From Petrosia ficiformis (taxonomy: Eukaryota; Porifera; Demospongiae; Haplosclerida; Petrosiidae), in assembly GCA_947044365.1 (NCBI GenBank), contig OX345639.1, positions 1-64,000 on the forward strand: 64,000 nt of DNA, in the 5' to 3' direction. Shown here one piece after another: positions 10,738 to 22,557 of the stretch. The position numbers and the translations under genes were made by a program. The notes under the pieces were generated by a model, which saw nothing but the letters and a program-made list of their open reading frames with translations, made no database searches and was not told the origin of the DNA. Position 1 is the stretch's first letter. Every line of letters begins with the position of its first letter.

Positions 10738-13218
10738 TCACTGGAGTGTTTGTATTTGGGTGATATCGTCAAGAGGAGTCCTGAGTTCATATGCCCTGTG
10801 CTCACGTGAGTACACCAAGTCAATACCTGTAATCAAACAAGAGAGTTTTTCTTCCCACCTGTTTGAAGCGATCTTGAGACGATAGTATCCGGGAAATGTC
10901 TCCACTAATTCGTTTAATAGTGCCGTTTTTGTTGTGGCATTTATCTCAAGGACTTTTGCAAAAATTAACTTTGGACATCTCTCAGTTGAATCGTTGGCAA
11001 TCATGGCAACACTTTCTCCGGGAACGACGACATTTGAGCTTGTTGGATCATCTGAGTCCTCGTCACTGATATCCTCTAAGCTTTTGCACATTTTCTTTGG
11101 TGATGTTACATCTATGGCTGGCGGTGGACGACGTAGTGCTTGCAGGACTTGTTTTGAAGCAAAGTGGACACCTGGTTTCACTCTTTCGTTGATGGTCCTC
11201 TTGTCGTAGATGTCCTGCTGATATCTTCTAGAGTGTCGCATTGCCACGGCAATACTTTCCATCACTGCTTCCGTCGATTCGTTGCCGGCAAATGTGACAA
11301 ACGACGACCGCAATGCATGTATTGATACTCCACCAACTCCCGTGTACTTGTAGAATATTGATTGAATGTATTTAGTCCAATTCTTGGAATTATAGCATCC
11401 ACCGTCATCATCCTAGAGAGAGAAAGAGAGAGAGAGAGAGAAACAAGGCGAGTGTCACTCACGACAAATCAGACAAATAGTTGACAGTCACACATGTACA
11501 TGTACGTGCGTGGAACTCACCAGAAAGAGAATGGTTGATTTCGAACTGTTTGGTATCTTGTTGCGATAGCGTAAGAGGTAGTCTGACAGGACGTTCATGA
11601 AGTAGCTGTCATCAGGACAAGAGATCATTTGTGGTCCAGTTGAATGTCCTGTCTTGTGATCGGTAATGTACATTATGGCCTTCCCCTCGTAAGGTGAAAA
11701 GTGCAAAATGTTTTTGTGCAATCTGCTTTCGTAAGGTCCCGTTATTTCACTCTCGTGAATCTTGAAGTGCAATTCTCTGTATTCCCTTCCACGTCCCGGA
11801 GGAATGGCCGTGTACACTAACACAACAAGAAGTGATCGGGAAAGTTTGATCCTCTCCCAATCAGTGGACGAGTTGTAGTCATCGTTCAACTGTGCGAGGA
11901 CCTCCAAGACTTCCTTCCTACACGAAAACAGAATGGCTGTATAACAACACATGTATCTGAATTGCCCCATCAGAAGTCTGATTGTCAGACTAAAAAAAAA
12001 AACAACAAACAAATACTTACCACGATAGCCAACGTCCTTTGGCTTTTAGTTCCTCCCAGGACTTATCTCTGTTGAGCTCTGCCTCCTTTTGGAAGACACT
12101 GATGTACCTGTGGAGATTTTGTAACTGTGTTGTTTTCTCTTCTTTGTCGGCATATTTTACTGCACGTACGAGTGCCTGACAGTAACAACACAGTGTTCCC
12201 GGAGTGGAGTTTTTTTCCTCTCTCATGAATAGCAGGAATTTGTCTAGCAAGGCTTTGTCCAGAACGAGGCCAAATTGTAACGTTTCCTCCGTTCTTTTGC
12301 AGTACTCAAAAAAATCTTTGGAAAGGAATAGAGAAAGAAGGATATTAATGTGGGGGTTATACAACAGGCTTCTAAAATTCTAAAAAAAATGCTAAAAAAA
12401 ATTCAAAGCTCACAGAGTATCTGTTCTTTGGTTTTGTTTAACGTTATACTACTCAGAGGCTTTCCTTTCCTCTCGTGATTGAAAGGAGCTGCATAGAAAG
12501 TGTCCAGTCCTTCGATCTTTTTCATGAGGTCCTCGGGCAATGGAGGAGTACCCTTGCGGCCTCTCGTGCTGCCTTTTGTAGATGCTTGTTTAGTTGAAGT
12601 TTCTACATCAGAAATCCAAGGCACTACTTCCATATCATTAATTGCAGTGTGACTTCCGTCGTCTTCGCTGATCACAATGTGTGGTCCTGGTGGATGTTTT
12701 TGAATGGGAGACGAATGTGTGACGGTCTCTGAGTCCGAAATGACTTCAACTGCAAGGCTTTGGTCTTCCCGGAGTGAATTGCCCTCGGATACGATGTCTG
12801 CCTGCTCAATATCAGTACCAGTTGTGTCCATGTTTTCTGTTGTGTGATCAGGAGCAGTGTGGAGGGGTTCTTTCGTTACATTTTGTTGCAAGCTGTCAAC
12901 AGATACCCCTCTGCTTTTGAGAATGGCTTCAATGTATCTTTCTGCACTGTTTTTGTCCATCAGTATGCACCTGTTAGTGCTTGACGATATGATCTTTTCT
13001 TTTCTCAGAATTGAAATTTCTGCTGGCAGTGCTAGGCATGTGACAATGCCCATCTTCATTCTCCTGCGACTCAAGGTACTGTTGTCATATAGTTCCAGCA
13101 ACTTGAACCTTTTGATCAGCTCTCCACAAGGTATGAGGTGTATGTCGTCTCTCCTTATGCCTTGGAAAATCTGTTTGTGGACTACAACATCGACGGGTTC
13201 ATCTGGTAAGTCAGACAT
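10738..13218 (-). CDS. Four-exon tyrosine recombinase (Crypton-like), 723 aa
   Basis: Exons on the minus strand are 13218-12414, 12315-12021, 11917-11521 and 11412-10738. Donors are GTGAGC, GTAAGT and GTGAGT; phases are 1, 2 and 0 and the frame is continuous to TGA. The C-terminal half has the full tyrosine recombinase set: Arg in PPGRGREYREL (about 409-411), Lys in DHKTGHSTGP (about 455), HALR (His531, Arg534), and RHSRRYQQDIYDKR with a late His (about 559) and Tyr568 as likely nucleophile (Tyr563 is the alternative). The first 250 residues are acidic and of unknown fold. The family breaks and rejoins DNA through a 3'-phosphotyrosine; Cryptons and DIRS-like elements use it for integration. 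I chose the ATG at 13218 because an in-frame ATG at 13374 lies inside a 66-bp duplicated segment. No SET domain is fused here, but a SET-like gene lies immediately downstream on the same strand. Confidence 0.8.
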
Positions 13219-13315
13219 TATCACACACACAGTATTCTTCACATTTTTTTCTCTCTCACTCTGCTCTGTCCTTCCCCTGTATTTATGTTGAACTGTTCTG
13301 ACCTCATGCTTTCTT

Positions 13316-13445
13316 AGAACCCATGAGTCATGTACCTGCACTTTTTGATGTTGACAAGATGGATGCGATGTCATTGCACTTTAGAACCCACCAGTCATAT
13401 CATGCACTTTTTGATGTTGTCAAGAAGGATGCGATGTCATTCAAA
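13316..13445. repeat. 66-bp direct duplication upstream of the recombinase gene
   Basis: Two diverged copies of a segment containing CACTTTTTGATGTTG and GGATGCGATGTCATT lie side by side just upstream of the likely start of the minus-strand recombinase. They may be part of its promoter or 5' untranslated region. Confidence 0.75.
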
Positions 13446-13579
13446 TTTTTATTTTCTCAAGTTTTCAGGCAGGAATACAACTATTAGTTTTGGGTGAGCT
13501 TTTCCATTCAGTTAACTGTCACTGTCACAGAATGTTTTTGTGTGTGTGAAGACCATTTTTTTGCGTGAAGATGTTATGT

Positions 13580-13598
13580 CCCTAAACCCTAAACCCTA
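13580..13598. repeat. Telomere-like CCCTAAA tract, left flank of the 8.2-kb element
   Basis: About 2.6 units of CCCTAAA end at CTA (13596-13598), after which the 8.2-kb element begins with TATACCTGAGAA. A longer tract of the same repeat lies on the far side of the tandem pair at 30032-30140, so the pair interrupts a telomere-like array. Confidence 0.9.
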
Positions 13599-14339
13599 TA
13601 TACCTGAGAAGCAAAATTTCCCCAAATCCAGGTCTCAACGGATTCGTAATCTACGTCACGTGAGCATTAATTTGAATGCCTAAACTTTGCACTGACCCGC
13701 CCATTTCCGGTGTTAACCGTACCTCATTTAACTTCAAATAACTCAAAAAATAAAAGGTTTTAAAACTTCTAGTCACTGCCAATCTCTAGAAGAAAAATAG
13801 ACCTTTCTCAGTTCCAAAAATCAAGTCAATAGACCTTTAGATGTTGGAGTTATTAAGCTTCAAACATAAAGTATATGGAAATTTTTTTATAAGTTCAAGT
13901 TTGTCGATTAATATCTCCGCTTGTGAAGATGCTATAAACATGCAACTAACACTGAATGAAAGCCCAATCTTTTATCTCACTGAACCCCAAATACCCTATT
14001 AATCCGCGCAAAGACCGCGGAATAGGGGCAGTTTGAATAAGGTACACTTTAAGACTAAACACTTTAAATTAGTTCAAAACCCATTGATAAATATACCGTT
14101 AGAAAGCTCTTTTTATGCTCATTTCAAAAATGCTTTTACTTTTTCAAACCAGTACTTACTTTTTGAGTTATTGTTGTTTTAATTTCGTCATTTTTCGGAA
14201 ATTATTTTTTGCCTTATACAGGAAAGGTATTTTGTATGGCTTCATGAGTTGGGGAATACACTACACTAGACATGTACATTCCAAACCCCAAGTACCCTAG
14301 TGAAACCCTGGCCTAAACTGTAGAACTAAAAAAAATTCA

Positions 14340-16400
14340 AAATATGTCCCTTTTATGTCCCTCGATAGAAAATTTGTGCCCTGGACACTTTTTTGGCAAT
14401 TTCAGGGCTTGAAATTTCACCTGTACATTTGTCCACCTTCCCTCATTTCCCTGGTATATCTGGTTGATTTCCCCCAAAGGGACATATGTCCCTCAAATTT
14501 CAAATATGCTTGCCGCAAATTTAGTAATGGCGTTGTGCTACTCCATTTCCACTAACCACACCCTGATAGTGCAATCTTCTCTACCTACTTTCATTCCTGA
14601 ACCCTGAAATATGTCCCTAAAATATGTCCCTGTTTGGGGTTTCCCATTAAGGAAAGGTCCAACAAGCCTGGTATTTTAATGTGTTGCTTGTCTCCTCCTA
14701 TTCTTTAATTTTCATTGAAAAACAATTTTTCATATTTTTGAACTTTGGGGTTTCCATACTTCCCATTGACCCTGGAAGAAAATCTTCTTACAATGTATTC
14801 TACCCCCAATACCAACTCCACCCACAAAATTTGGGGAAAATCCCTAACAGGGACATATGTCCCTTCAGAAATATTTTGCCCTGAACCCTTTACAAGCTTC
14901 CAAACTTTCTATACATTTTTGTAATGAAACTCTAGTGGGAGTACATTCCATTGCACTGCTTATTGTAAAATCCCCCAAAGGGACATATGTCCCTCAATTT
15001 TCATAATGATCTGCGTTTAAATTTACAGTGTAGTTGTGCTACTCCATCTCTACTAACCACACCCTGATAGTTTAATCTTCCCTTCCTTCCTCCATTCTGG
15101 AACCCTGGAATATGTCCCTAAAATATGTCCCTGTTTGGGGTTCTTCGTTAAGGAAAGCTCCAACAAGCCTGGTATTTTAATATGTTGCTTGTCTCCTCCT
15201 ACTCTTCAATTTTCATTGAAAAAAAAATTTTCATATTTTTGAATTTGGGGTATTCCTATTTTCCATTGACCCTGGAAGAAAATATTCACACCTTTTAATC
15301 TACTCCTAATACCAACTGCACCTACCAAATTTGGAGAAAATCCCTAACAGGGACATATGTCCCTTCAGAAAAATTTGCCCTGAACCCTTTACAAGCTTCG
15401 AAACTTTCTATACATTTTTGTGGTGAAACTCTAGTGGGAGTACATTCCATTGCACTACTTATTGTAAAATCCCCCAAAGGGACATATGTCCCTCAATTTT
15501 CATAATGATCTGCGTTTAAATTTACAGTGTGGTTGTGCTACTCCATCTCTACTAACCACACCCTGATAGTTTAATTTTCCCTTCCTTCCTCCATTCTGGA
15601 ACCCTGGAATATGTCCCTAAAATATGTCCCTGTTTGGGGTACTTCGTTAAGGAAAGCTCCAACAAGCCTGGTATTTTAATATGTTGCTTGTCTCCTCCTA
15701 CTCTTCAATTTTCATTGAAAAAAAAATTTTCATATTTTTGAATTTTGGGGTATTCCTATTTTCCATTGACCCTGGAAGAAAATATTCACACCTTTTAATC
15801 TACTCCTAATACCAACTGCACCTACCAAATTTGGAGAAAATCCCTAACAGGGACATATGTCCCTTCAGAAATATTTTGCCCTGAACCCTTTACAAGCTTC
15901 CAAACTTTCTATACATTTTTGTGGTGAAACTCTAGTGGGAGTACATTCCATTGCACTACTTATTGTAAAATCCCCCAAAGGGACATATGTCCCTCAATTT
16001 TCATAATGATCTGCGTTTAAATTTACAGTGTGGTTGTGCTACTCCATCTCTACTAACCACACCCTGATAGTTTAATCTTCCCTTCCTTCCTCCATTCTGG
16101 AACCCTGGAATATGTCCCTAAAATATGTCCCTGTTTGGGGTACTTCGTTAAGGAAAGCTCCAACAAGCCTGGTATTTTAATATGTTGCTTGTCTCCTCCT
16201 ACTCTTCAATTTTCATTGAAAAAAAAATTTTCATATTTTTGAATTTTGGGGTATTCCTATTTTCCATTGACCCTGGAAGAAAATATTCACACCTTTTAAT
16301 CTACTCCTAATACCAACTGCACCTACCAAATTTGGAGAAAATCCCTAAGGGGGACATATGTCCCTGCAATATAAATGTGCCCTGCACAACTTACAAGCTT
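14340..16400. repeat. 500-bp tandem repeat with GGGACATATGTCCC palindromes (copy 1)
   Basis: Exact or near-exact palindromes lie at about 14479, 14850, 14980, 15350, 15479, 15850, 15980 and 16351, that is two per unit of about 500 bp over four units. They sit in the constant contexts CCCCCAAAGGGACAT and CCTAACAGGGACAT. Short frames inside are too small and too repetitive to be genes. The stretch is the leader of the element and a candidate array of binding sites. Confidence 0.92.
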
Positions 16401-16889
16401 CAGAGCTCTCTATAATTTTCTGTGGTGAAACCCCAGGGAGAGTACATTCCGTCCCACCATAAACCCTAAATAGGGACATAATTTATATGTCCCTCCCCCA
16501 AACAAATTAAGTTTGGGAAACCATACCCATACACAACAGGTAGGAATTTCATCCTACAAGTGATGCACTATATAGGGCATTTTCATACTACTACAATAAT
16601 GAAAGGGACATATTTCAGGGACATAATTTTAAAAATATAACTTCGAAAATTTGTATAGCTTCAATTGTTCTATAGGAGTTAACCCTGAAAGGATGTCTCC
16701 TCAGTACAATAATAGAAACATTCTGAAACTTTTTCATTTCTGAAAGGGACATAGGGACATATATGTCCCTTCACATAATGAATGATGCAATGGAGTTCAT
16801 CGGGGATGAGAATTCCAATAGTGTTGTCCTGCCATAGTAAAAAGTACCATTCTTGAGAAATCACATATGTCCCACAAGAAAATTAAAGT

Positions 16890-17480
16890 ATGCATACTTC
16901 AGATGTGATTACATTCAATTACATCAAATTGCATTCAATTACATTCAATGATTTGGTACAATTGAAGACCTTCAATTACTTTCAATTATTACATTCAAAT
17001 ACAGCCAAATTACATTGCATCACACTTAAAATGCAAATTACACTGAATTAAATTAAATTACTTCACTGAATTCAAAATCCATTGGGATACCTTCAATTTC
17101 CTCTGTTTAGCTTCTAATTATATTCAGTTCTCTTCAAATTACATTCAAACACTTTCAATTGTTAAGAATTGGCTAATTTGATTGAAGTATCATGTAACTG
17201 TAACTGCTTGCAATCAATTACCATCAAATACCTTTAATTTAGGTTCAATTATTTTCTAATTCTACTTAGTCAAAATTACTTGAATTCACTTTTTTGAATT
17301 ACAATGAAATACTTTTTGCATTCCCTTATTTTCAAATTCCGTTGAATTACCCTAATTTGCATTCACTACTTTGCAATTGCATCAAATTATTTTAAATTAC
17401 ATGAAATACCATTTATTGCATTCTAATTTTATTCCAATACCTTCACTTCCTTTATTTGATTTTAGCCTCCATTTAAATGC
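16890..17480. repeat. ATTACATTCAATTAC-rich low-complexity tract (copy 1)
   Basis: Degenerate short repeats of ATTACATTCAATTAC and relatives lie between the palindrome array and the gene. A similar tract lies in the same relative position ahead of the diverged gene C (55185-55720), so it is a conserved part of the element layout. Confidence 0.8.
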
Positions 17481-17892
17481 CACACCTTCAAAATATTTCT
17501 TTGGATTTCTATCAAGTTTGCTGAAGTTTTCAACTTCTGAACTACAATTAACTGGTAATTGTACTATTATATGTACATTATTCTTTAATATTTAAACTAA
17601 ACACCATTTTCTGTAATTATATAGTATTACTAATTGACTAATTGTAAGGTAGCCATTTTTACAAAGGTCTGTTTTATAGTAAAGTGAGCTATAAAATAAA
17701 GAGTACTTGAGTCTTTGTTTTGATAATTGGTCAGTGGAATAACTACTTAACTTGTCACAAGTGGACAGAGTTGTGAAACAAAATGGCGTAATTTAAAAAG
17801 TTCATACTACTTGTATTAACAAGTTATTTTAATGTAAAATAATGAAATTTAGTTCACTTCATATCTCACAATAGAGTAATCCAGAGTTCATC

Positions 17893-20825
17893 ATGTCCAA
17901 AAGGAGACTCTTGGACAGTGATTCCGACATTGAAGACTTTGTTTTGAAGAAAACAAAATCTTCACTTTCCTGCGAGAAATATAGTGTTGGAGGTTTACCT
18001 GAGTTTTTGAATCTAGAAAGTAAGTATTTTTAACAAATTAATTTATTTTATTTGATTGTTAGATTCAAGTGACAAGAAGTCAACATCTGAAGAATACAGT
18101 AATTCAGGCTGTACAGAAGAAACATCTCTTCATTTAGAATGTAAGTGTTGTCAATACAATTTAGTTTGAGTTTATGTACCTGTTAGGTTCAAGTGATGAT
18201 GAGTCAGTACAAGATATTACAGATGAAGGTAAAATGACATATGCTTTAAGGTTAATTTATGTTACTTGTACAAGTAGGTTCGATTCAAGACATTTCAGAG
18301 AGTGTGGAAGATTGTAAGATTGATATAGACTTTTAAGCAAATATGAACTCATTTTCTTCAGTTTCCAGTGAAGAAGAAGGAAAGACATCACTGAGGAAGT
18401 CAACAAGAATATGGTTAGTTACTTTTTTAGTAACACAAACTCTAGAATGCATTAATATAGGAAACACCAAACTATAAAAGAAAAGGTCATTGATGGTCTC
18501 ACAAGAGACCTCAATGCACCAATAGAAGTTAGAGATACGGGGACAAGTAAAGGGAGAGGCATATTTGCCTTAAAACCTATACCATCGCACACATTTCTAT
18601 GCGAATATAAAACAACTGGGGTATATAATCAATTACAATATGACAAAAGATTGAAAGAATATGAAAAAAACAATGAAACCTCTGGAAGCATTTCCTTCAA
18701 AGTTGGGAGAAAGACCTTATTTTATGATGCCACCAGACGTTACAATCAGTATGGTTTGTACATGAACCATAGTCGTAATCCAAATGCAAGAATCTACAGT
18801 CCCATCACCATCCGAGGTAAATCTAGACTTGGAATGTACTCAATTCAGGATGTACAAGAAGATGAAGAATTAGAATGGGATTATGGCATAACAACAAGTG
18901 AAATGCCATGGTTACAATCAAAAGGTAAATCTCTGCATTTATGATATATTGTACTATCAAACTAATAAAGTAGGTGAAGCAGACACTGAAGTAGACATTG
19001 AAGAGAAAGAGGATGAGGAAGATACTATACAGCAGTTAGGTAGGTTATAGTTAATTATGTTACATTCAATTAACCTTTCATGGATGGTTTGTTCTTGAGC
19101 TATCACAATAGCCATGGTGTTACAGTCTATCATTGATGTGGTCCGGGTTGGCATATTTTTGTTCTTAAATTTAAGCCATTTTCCTGCATAGTTTTGCACT
19201 CTGGTCTCTGAAAGAGTTAAATTATCAATCCGTACTTTAGGTAACTTTGAAAAATATAGAAAATACTATCACTGTCCTGTAGAAGGATGTAAAGCACAAG
19301 CCTTGAAAAAACTATCGAATCATCTAACATCTGTTCATTCAATAACTGATACTACAACCCGAAAAGAGCTATTAGCAAAAGCAAAGAAAGCAGGAGTTGC
19401 AAAGAGAGGTGAAATGAAAAGAAATCCGTTGCAACTAACCATCCAGCAAAGCTTCCAAATTAGTCAACATGTCGATAAAAATATTGTGGTGCCCACGGCT
19501 CAAAAAAAAAAGGGGTCAACCCGCAGTTATGAGTTTTATGACATCGACAATACAAAAGAACTGGCAGCATTCTACAAAAATCTGACTAGCTTCGACGGAG
19601 GCAGCAAATCCTCCGTTGAAGCTAGACAGATTTGCACAGATGTGTCGAAATATTTGGCATTTGCCGACTCGACACAGTTAAAATGGGACAATCTTCTCGA
19701 CACGGATCGTCTCAAGCAGTATGTGGAGAAGCTCCAGAAAACTGCCATAGGACCTGATGGCCTTGTCACAAAATTGGACAGGGTACAAACTGCTCTCAGA
19801 TACTTAATGAGAGATGTTCCCAAGTACAAAACCAGTGATGCTGCGATGAAAACAATCGAGAGAGTAGGTCTTTGGAAAGCAGGTTTCCGAACTGCAAAAA
19901 TCACACACACAAGGGATAAGGCAGCACGTGAAGTCGACACAACCGATGATGATATGCAGGCTTTGAAAGAGTTGATACATTCAAAGATTGCAAAAACTAA
20001 AGTAGAGACCATAGTAAACAGAGGAAAGTCCTCAGATGAGGACATAAATTTTATCGCAACATATTTATTTATCTGCTTTGGATACAAAAATTTCCAAAGA
20101 GCAGGTCCAGCTATAAACATGACTCTTAAAGAAGTGGCAGAAGCCACATATGTTGGGGAAGATGAAGATACAATGCTAAAAATTATAGTTAGCAATCACA
20201 AGACTGCTAAAACATACGGTCCAGCTGTTTTATATTTATCTCTTGATGATTCTGCAATTTTCAATCACTACATCGAGGAAATACGACCAAACATTGCTAC
20301 ATCAGCAGAGTGTGACATTGCCCTTCTTAGGGCAAATGGCCTATCCTTTAGAAACAACTATTCACACATTATAAGAGCATACGCTATTGAAGTTGGATTA
20401 ACAAGAATTCCATCCTTGACAGCTGTTCGAAAAGCTGGAGCTGTAACAGGAAGAGCAGTGCTATCAAACCCTGAAATGGAGGCAATGTCTCGACAGATGT
20501 CCCACAGTTCTGCAACATCAGAATTATATTATCGTGTTCGGAAAGGAGGGAAACAATCTCTGAGTGCATTTAAATCGATGCAAATGCTAACAGGTAAGTG
20601 AGATGTGTACACATAATAAAAAATTACACATTCTTTGACACAGAGCAATCCACTCCACTTCCAAGTGGTTATTTAGAAGCCATTGAAGTATTTTTTAAAG
20701 ACGAGTTGTCAAAGAAATCTACGCCTACTTTGGCTAAATGTCGCACCTTTCTTAACAACTACACCTGTGACAAAACAACAAAACAGGTACAAGACAAAGT
20801 CCGTGCATTAAATACGTCTAAATAA
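17893..20825 (+). CDS. SET domain + C2H2 finger + tyrosine recombinase protein (799 aa), copy 1
   Basis: Nine exons: 17893-18019, 18063-18140, 18187-18228, 18278-18313, 18362-18413, 18461-18924, 18974-19039, 19241-20593, 20644-20825. All phases agree, giving 799 codons. Residues 1-111 are acidic and Ser-rich, spread over five tiny exons. Residues 113-267 are a SET domain closest in style to KMT5A: KGRGIFA (142-148), DATRRYNQYG, NHS (214-216, AdoMet binding) and WDYG (251-254). A C2H2 finger follows (C300, C305, H316, H321). The recombinase core has Arg575 in QRAGPAINMTL, Lys609 in NHKTAKTYGPA, Arg685 in TAVRK (the usual preceding His is Thr), His710 in QMSHSSATSELYY and Tyr718 or 719. The C-terminal tail (TPTLAKCRTFL...KQVQDKV) is also conserved in gene C. 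Expected roles are lysine methylation plus DNA strand exchange; joint function is inference. Confidence 0.87.
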
Positions 20826-21494
20826 GTAATCTTTAAGTATTCTTTTCATTACTATCATGAGTCATTCCACTCATTTAGTTATATATTATTAACATAATGT
20901 ATCACTTCATTTCTATCATTTATCCATTTAGTTATATATTACTTAGTTATATACTATTAACATAATGTACCCCTTTATTTATTTATTTTAGTTCTTTTCA
21001 TTTACCCATTTCAGTATATAATTATTCACTAATCATTTATGCTATCAATATACCATGGGTAAATATCATGATTTCATTACTATCAGTGTTATATCAAAAA
21101 GTATGTTTATTTCTTGTTATTTAAAAAATAGAATTAATAACATTGTAAAGGAGTAGTAGTGCATTAATCATACATGGATTATGTAATGAAAAAACTATGA
21201 CAGTGAATACAAACTATATGAAAGTCTAACTTAATCCAAAACAATACTCACCTTTCAACAATATATTAATAATCAAGTAATCAGCCAAAACTAACTTAGT
21301 AAGTACTTGAAACATCACAGTTAATAAATGAATTGTAGTCCTGAACAAAAAAAGGGGGACATACTTATTAGTAACTTCCAAATTACTAGGGAGACTTAAA
21401 ATTGCCAAATACTTGGTGACCAATAAATGCCTTCTAACCTACTTTAATAGGCAAGCGAGATGAGCATACATGGAGAAAAGTTACATTAAAACAG
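20826..21494. other. 3' region of the element, AT-rich (copy 1)
   Basis: This follows the stop codon and contains repeated TTAGTTATATATTA blocks and AATAAA signals at 21323-21328 and 21422-21427 that could end the transcript. I see no other gene. Confidence 0.5.
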
Positions 21495-21610
21495 AGCAAT
21501 CCACTGCCCCACCAAGCGGTTCTATACAGCCAATTAAAAAGTTTATGATAAAAAAGGCAACCATAAACAACACACAAAACATAAAAGATTATATTAATAA
21601 GTTGATTTAA
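21495..21610 (+). CDS. Extra terminal exon, duplicate of exon 9 start (copy 1)
   Basis: An AAAACAG acceptor is followed by AGCAATCCACTGCC, matching the start of exon 9 (AGCAATCCACTCCA at 20644) and the PSG codons after it. From the exon 8 phase the frame stays open for 39 codons to TAA. It would replace the conserved C-terminal tail by a short Lys/Ile/Asn-rich end. It may be an alternative 3' exon or a decaying duplicate. Confidence 0.45.
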
Positions 21611-21667
21611 CCACACGGTTATAAATTTAGTAAACGCTAAAGGACATACATTATATTATTACTTTTA

Positions 21668-21813
21668 GGGACATGTTACATGGTTTATCACAACACAAGG
21701 GACATAACGGTATGTCCCTCGAATTTTCAGTATGTCCCTGCATTTTCAGGCAAAAGGACATAATATGTCCCCGAAATGGGCCAAGGGACATGGATAGGGA
21801 CATATTCTCAGGG
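21668..21813. promoter_or_regulatory. Subterminal cluster of GGGACAT half-sites, right end (copy 1)
   Basis: About eight GGGACAT/ATGTCCC half-sites in both orientations (near 21668, 21699, 21712, 21732, 21755, 21765, 21785 and 21797) precede the terminal TTCTCAGGG. The 4.0-kb element at 34047-34153 has the same layout, and the reverse terminus at 63160 has a variant. Subterminal clusters of this kind usually bind the mobilising protein. Confidence 0.65.
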
Positions 21814-21816
21814 CTA
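21814..21816. other. CTA core at the junction between tandem copies
   Basis: The junction reads CTCAGGG-CTA-TATACC. It keeps one CTA and no other telomere-like sequence. Left flank CC-CTA-TATACC and right flank CAGGG-CTA-AACCC show the same CTA, so all three junctions can be explained by crossover within CTA. Confidence 0.8.
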
Positions 21817-22557
21817 TATACCTGAGAAGCAAAATTTCCCCAAATCCAGGTCTCAACGGATTCGTAATCTACGTCACGTGAGCATTAATTTGAATGCCTA
21901 AACTTTGCACTGACCCGCCCATTTCCGGTGTTAACCGTACCTCATTTAACTTCAAATAACTCAAAAAATAAAAGGTTTTAAAACTTCTAGTCACTGCCAA
22001 TCTCTAGAAGAAAAATAGACCTTTCTCAGTTCCAAAAATCAAGTCAATAGACCTTTAGATGTTGGAGTTATTAAGCTTCAAACATAAAGTATATGGAAAT
22101 TTTTTTATAAGTTCAAGTTTGTCGATTAATATCTCCGCTTGTGAAGATGCTATAAACATGCAACTAACACTGAATGAAAGCCCAATCTTTTATCTCACTG
22201 AACCCCAAATACCCTATTAATCCGCGCAAAGACCGCGGAATAGGGGCAGTTTGAATAAGGTACACTTTAAGACTAAACACTTTAAATTAGTTCAAAACCC
22301 ATTGATAAATATACCGTTAGAAAGCTCTTTTTATGCTCATTTCAAAAATGCTTTTACTTTTTCAAACCAGTACTTACTTTTTGAGTTATTGTTGTTTTAA
22401 TTTCGTCATTTTTCGGAAATTATTTTTTGCCTTATACAGGAAAGGTATTTTGTATGGCTTCATGAGTTGGGGAATACACTACACTAGACATGTACATTCC
22501 AAACCCCAAGTACCCTAGTGAAACCCTGGCCTAAACTGTAGAACTAAAAAAAATTCA

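Larger units (their letters stand above)
13599..21813 (+). mobile_element. SET-recombinase element, copy 1
   Basis: One of two head-to-tail copies with an exact 8218-bp offset; wherever I compared them they were identical. The left end is CTA|TATACCTGAGAAGC and the right end is ACATATTCTCAGGG|CTA. CCTGAGAA and TTCTCAGG form an 8-bp terminal inverted repeat. The flanking CTA belongs to the telomere-like repeat CCCTAAA. Internal order: about 0.7 kb of unique leader, a 500-bp tandem repeat with GGGACATATGTCCC palindromes, an ATTACATTCAATTAC-rich tract, the nine-exon SET-C2H2-recombinase gene, an extra terminal exon, and a cluster of GGGACAT half-sites. It is classed as a tyrosine recombinase element because of its gene and because the junctions show no target duplication beyond the CTA. 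Confidence 0.9.

Noticed and set aside
18277..18287. GGTTCGATTC resembling a tRNA B box
   Set aside because: It lies in an exon 4 splice region, with no A box or cloverleaf upstream.
19572..20195. 207-codon antisense frame inside the recombinase exon (and its copy at 27790-28413)
   Set aside because: It is a shadow of the plus-strand gene, which has intact catalytic motifs and phased introns.
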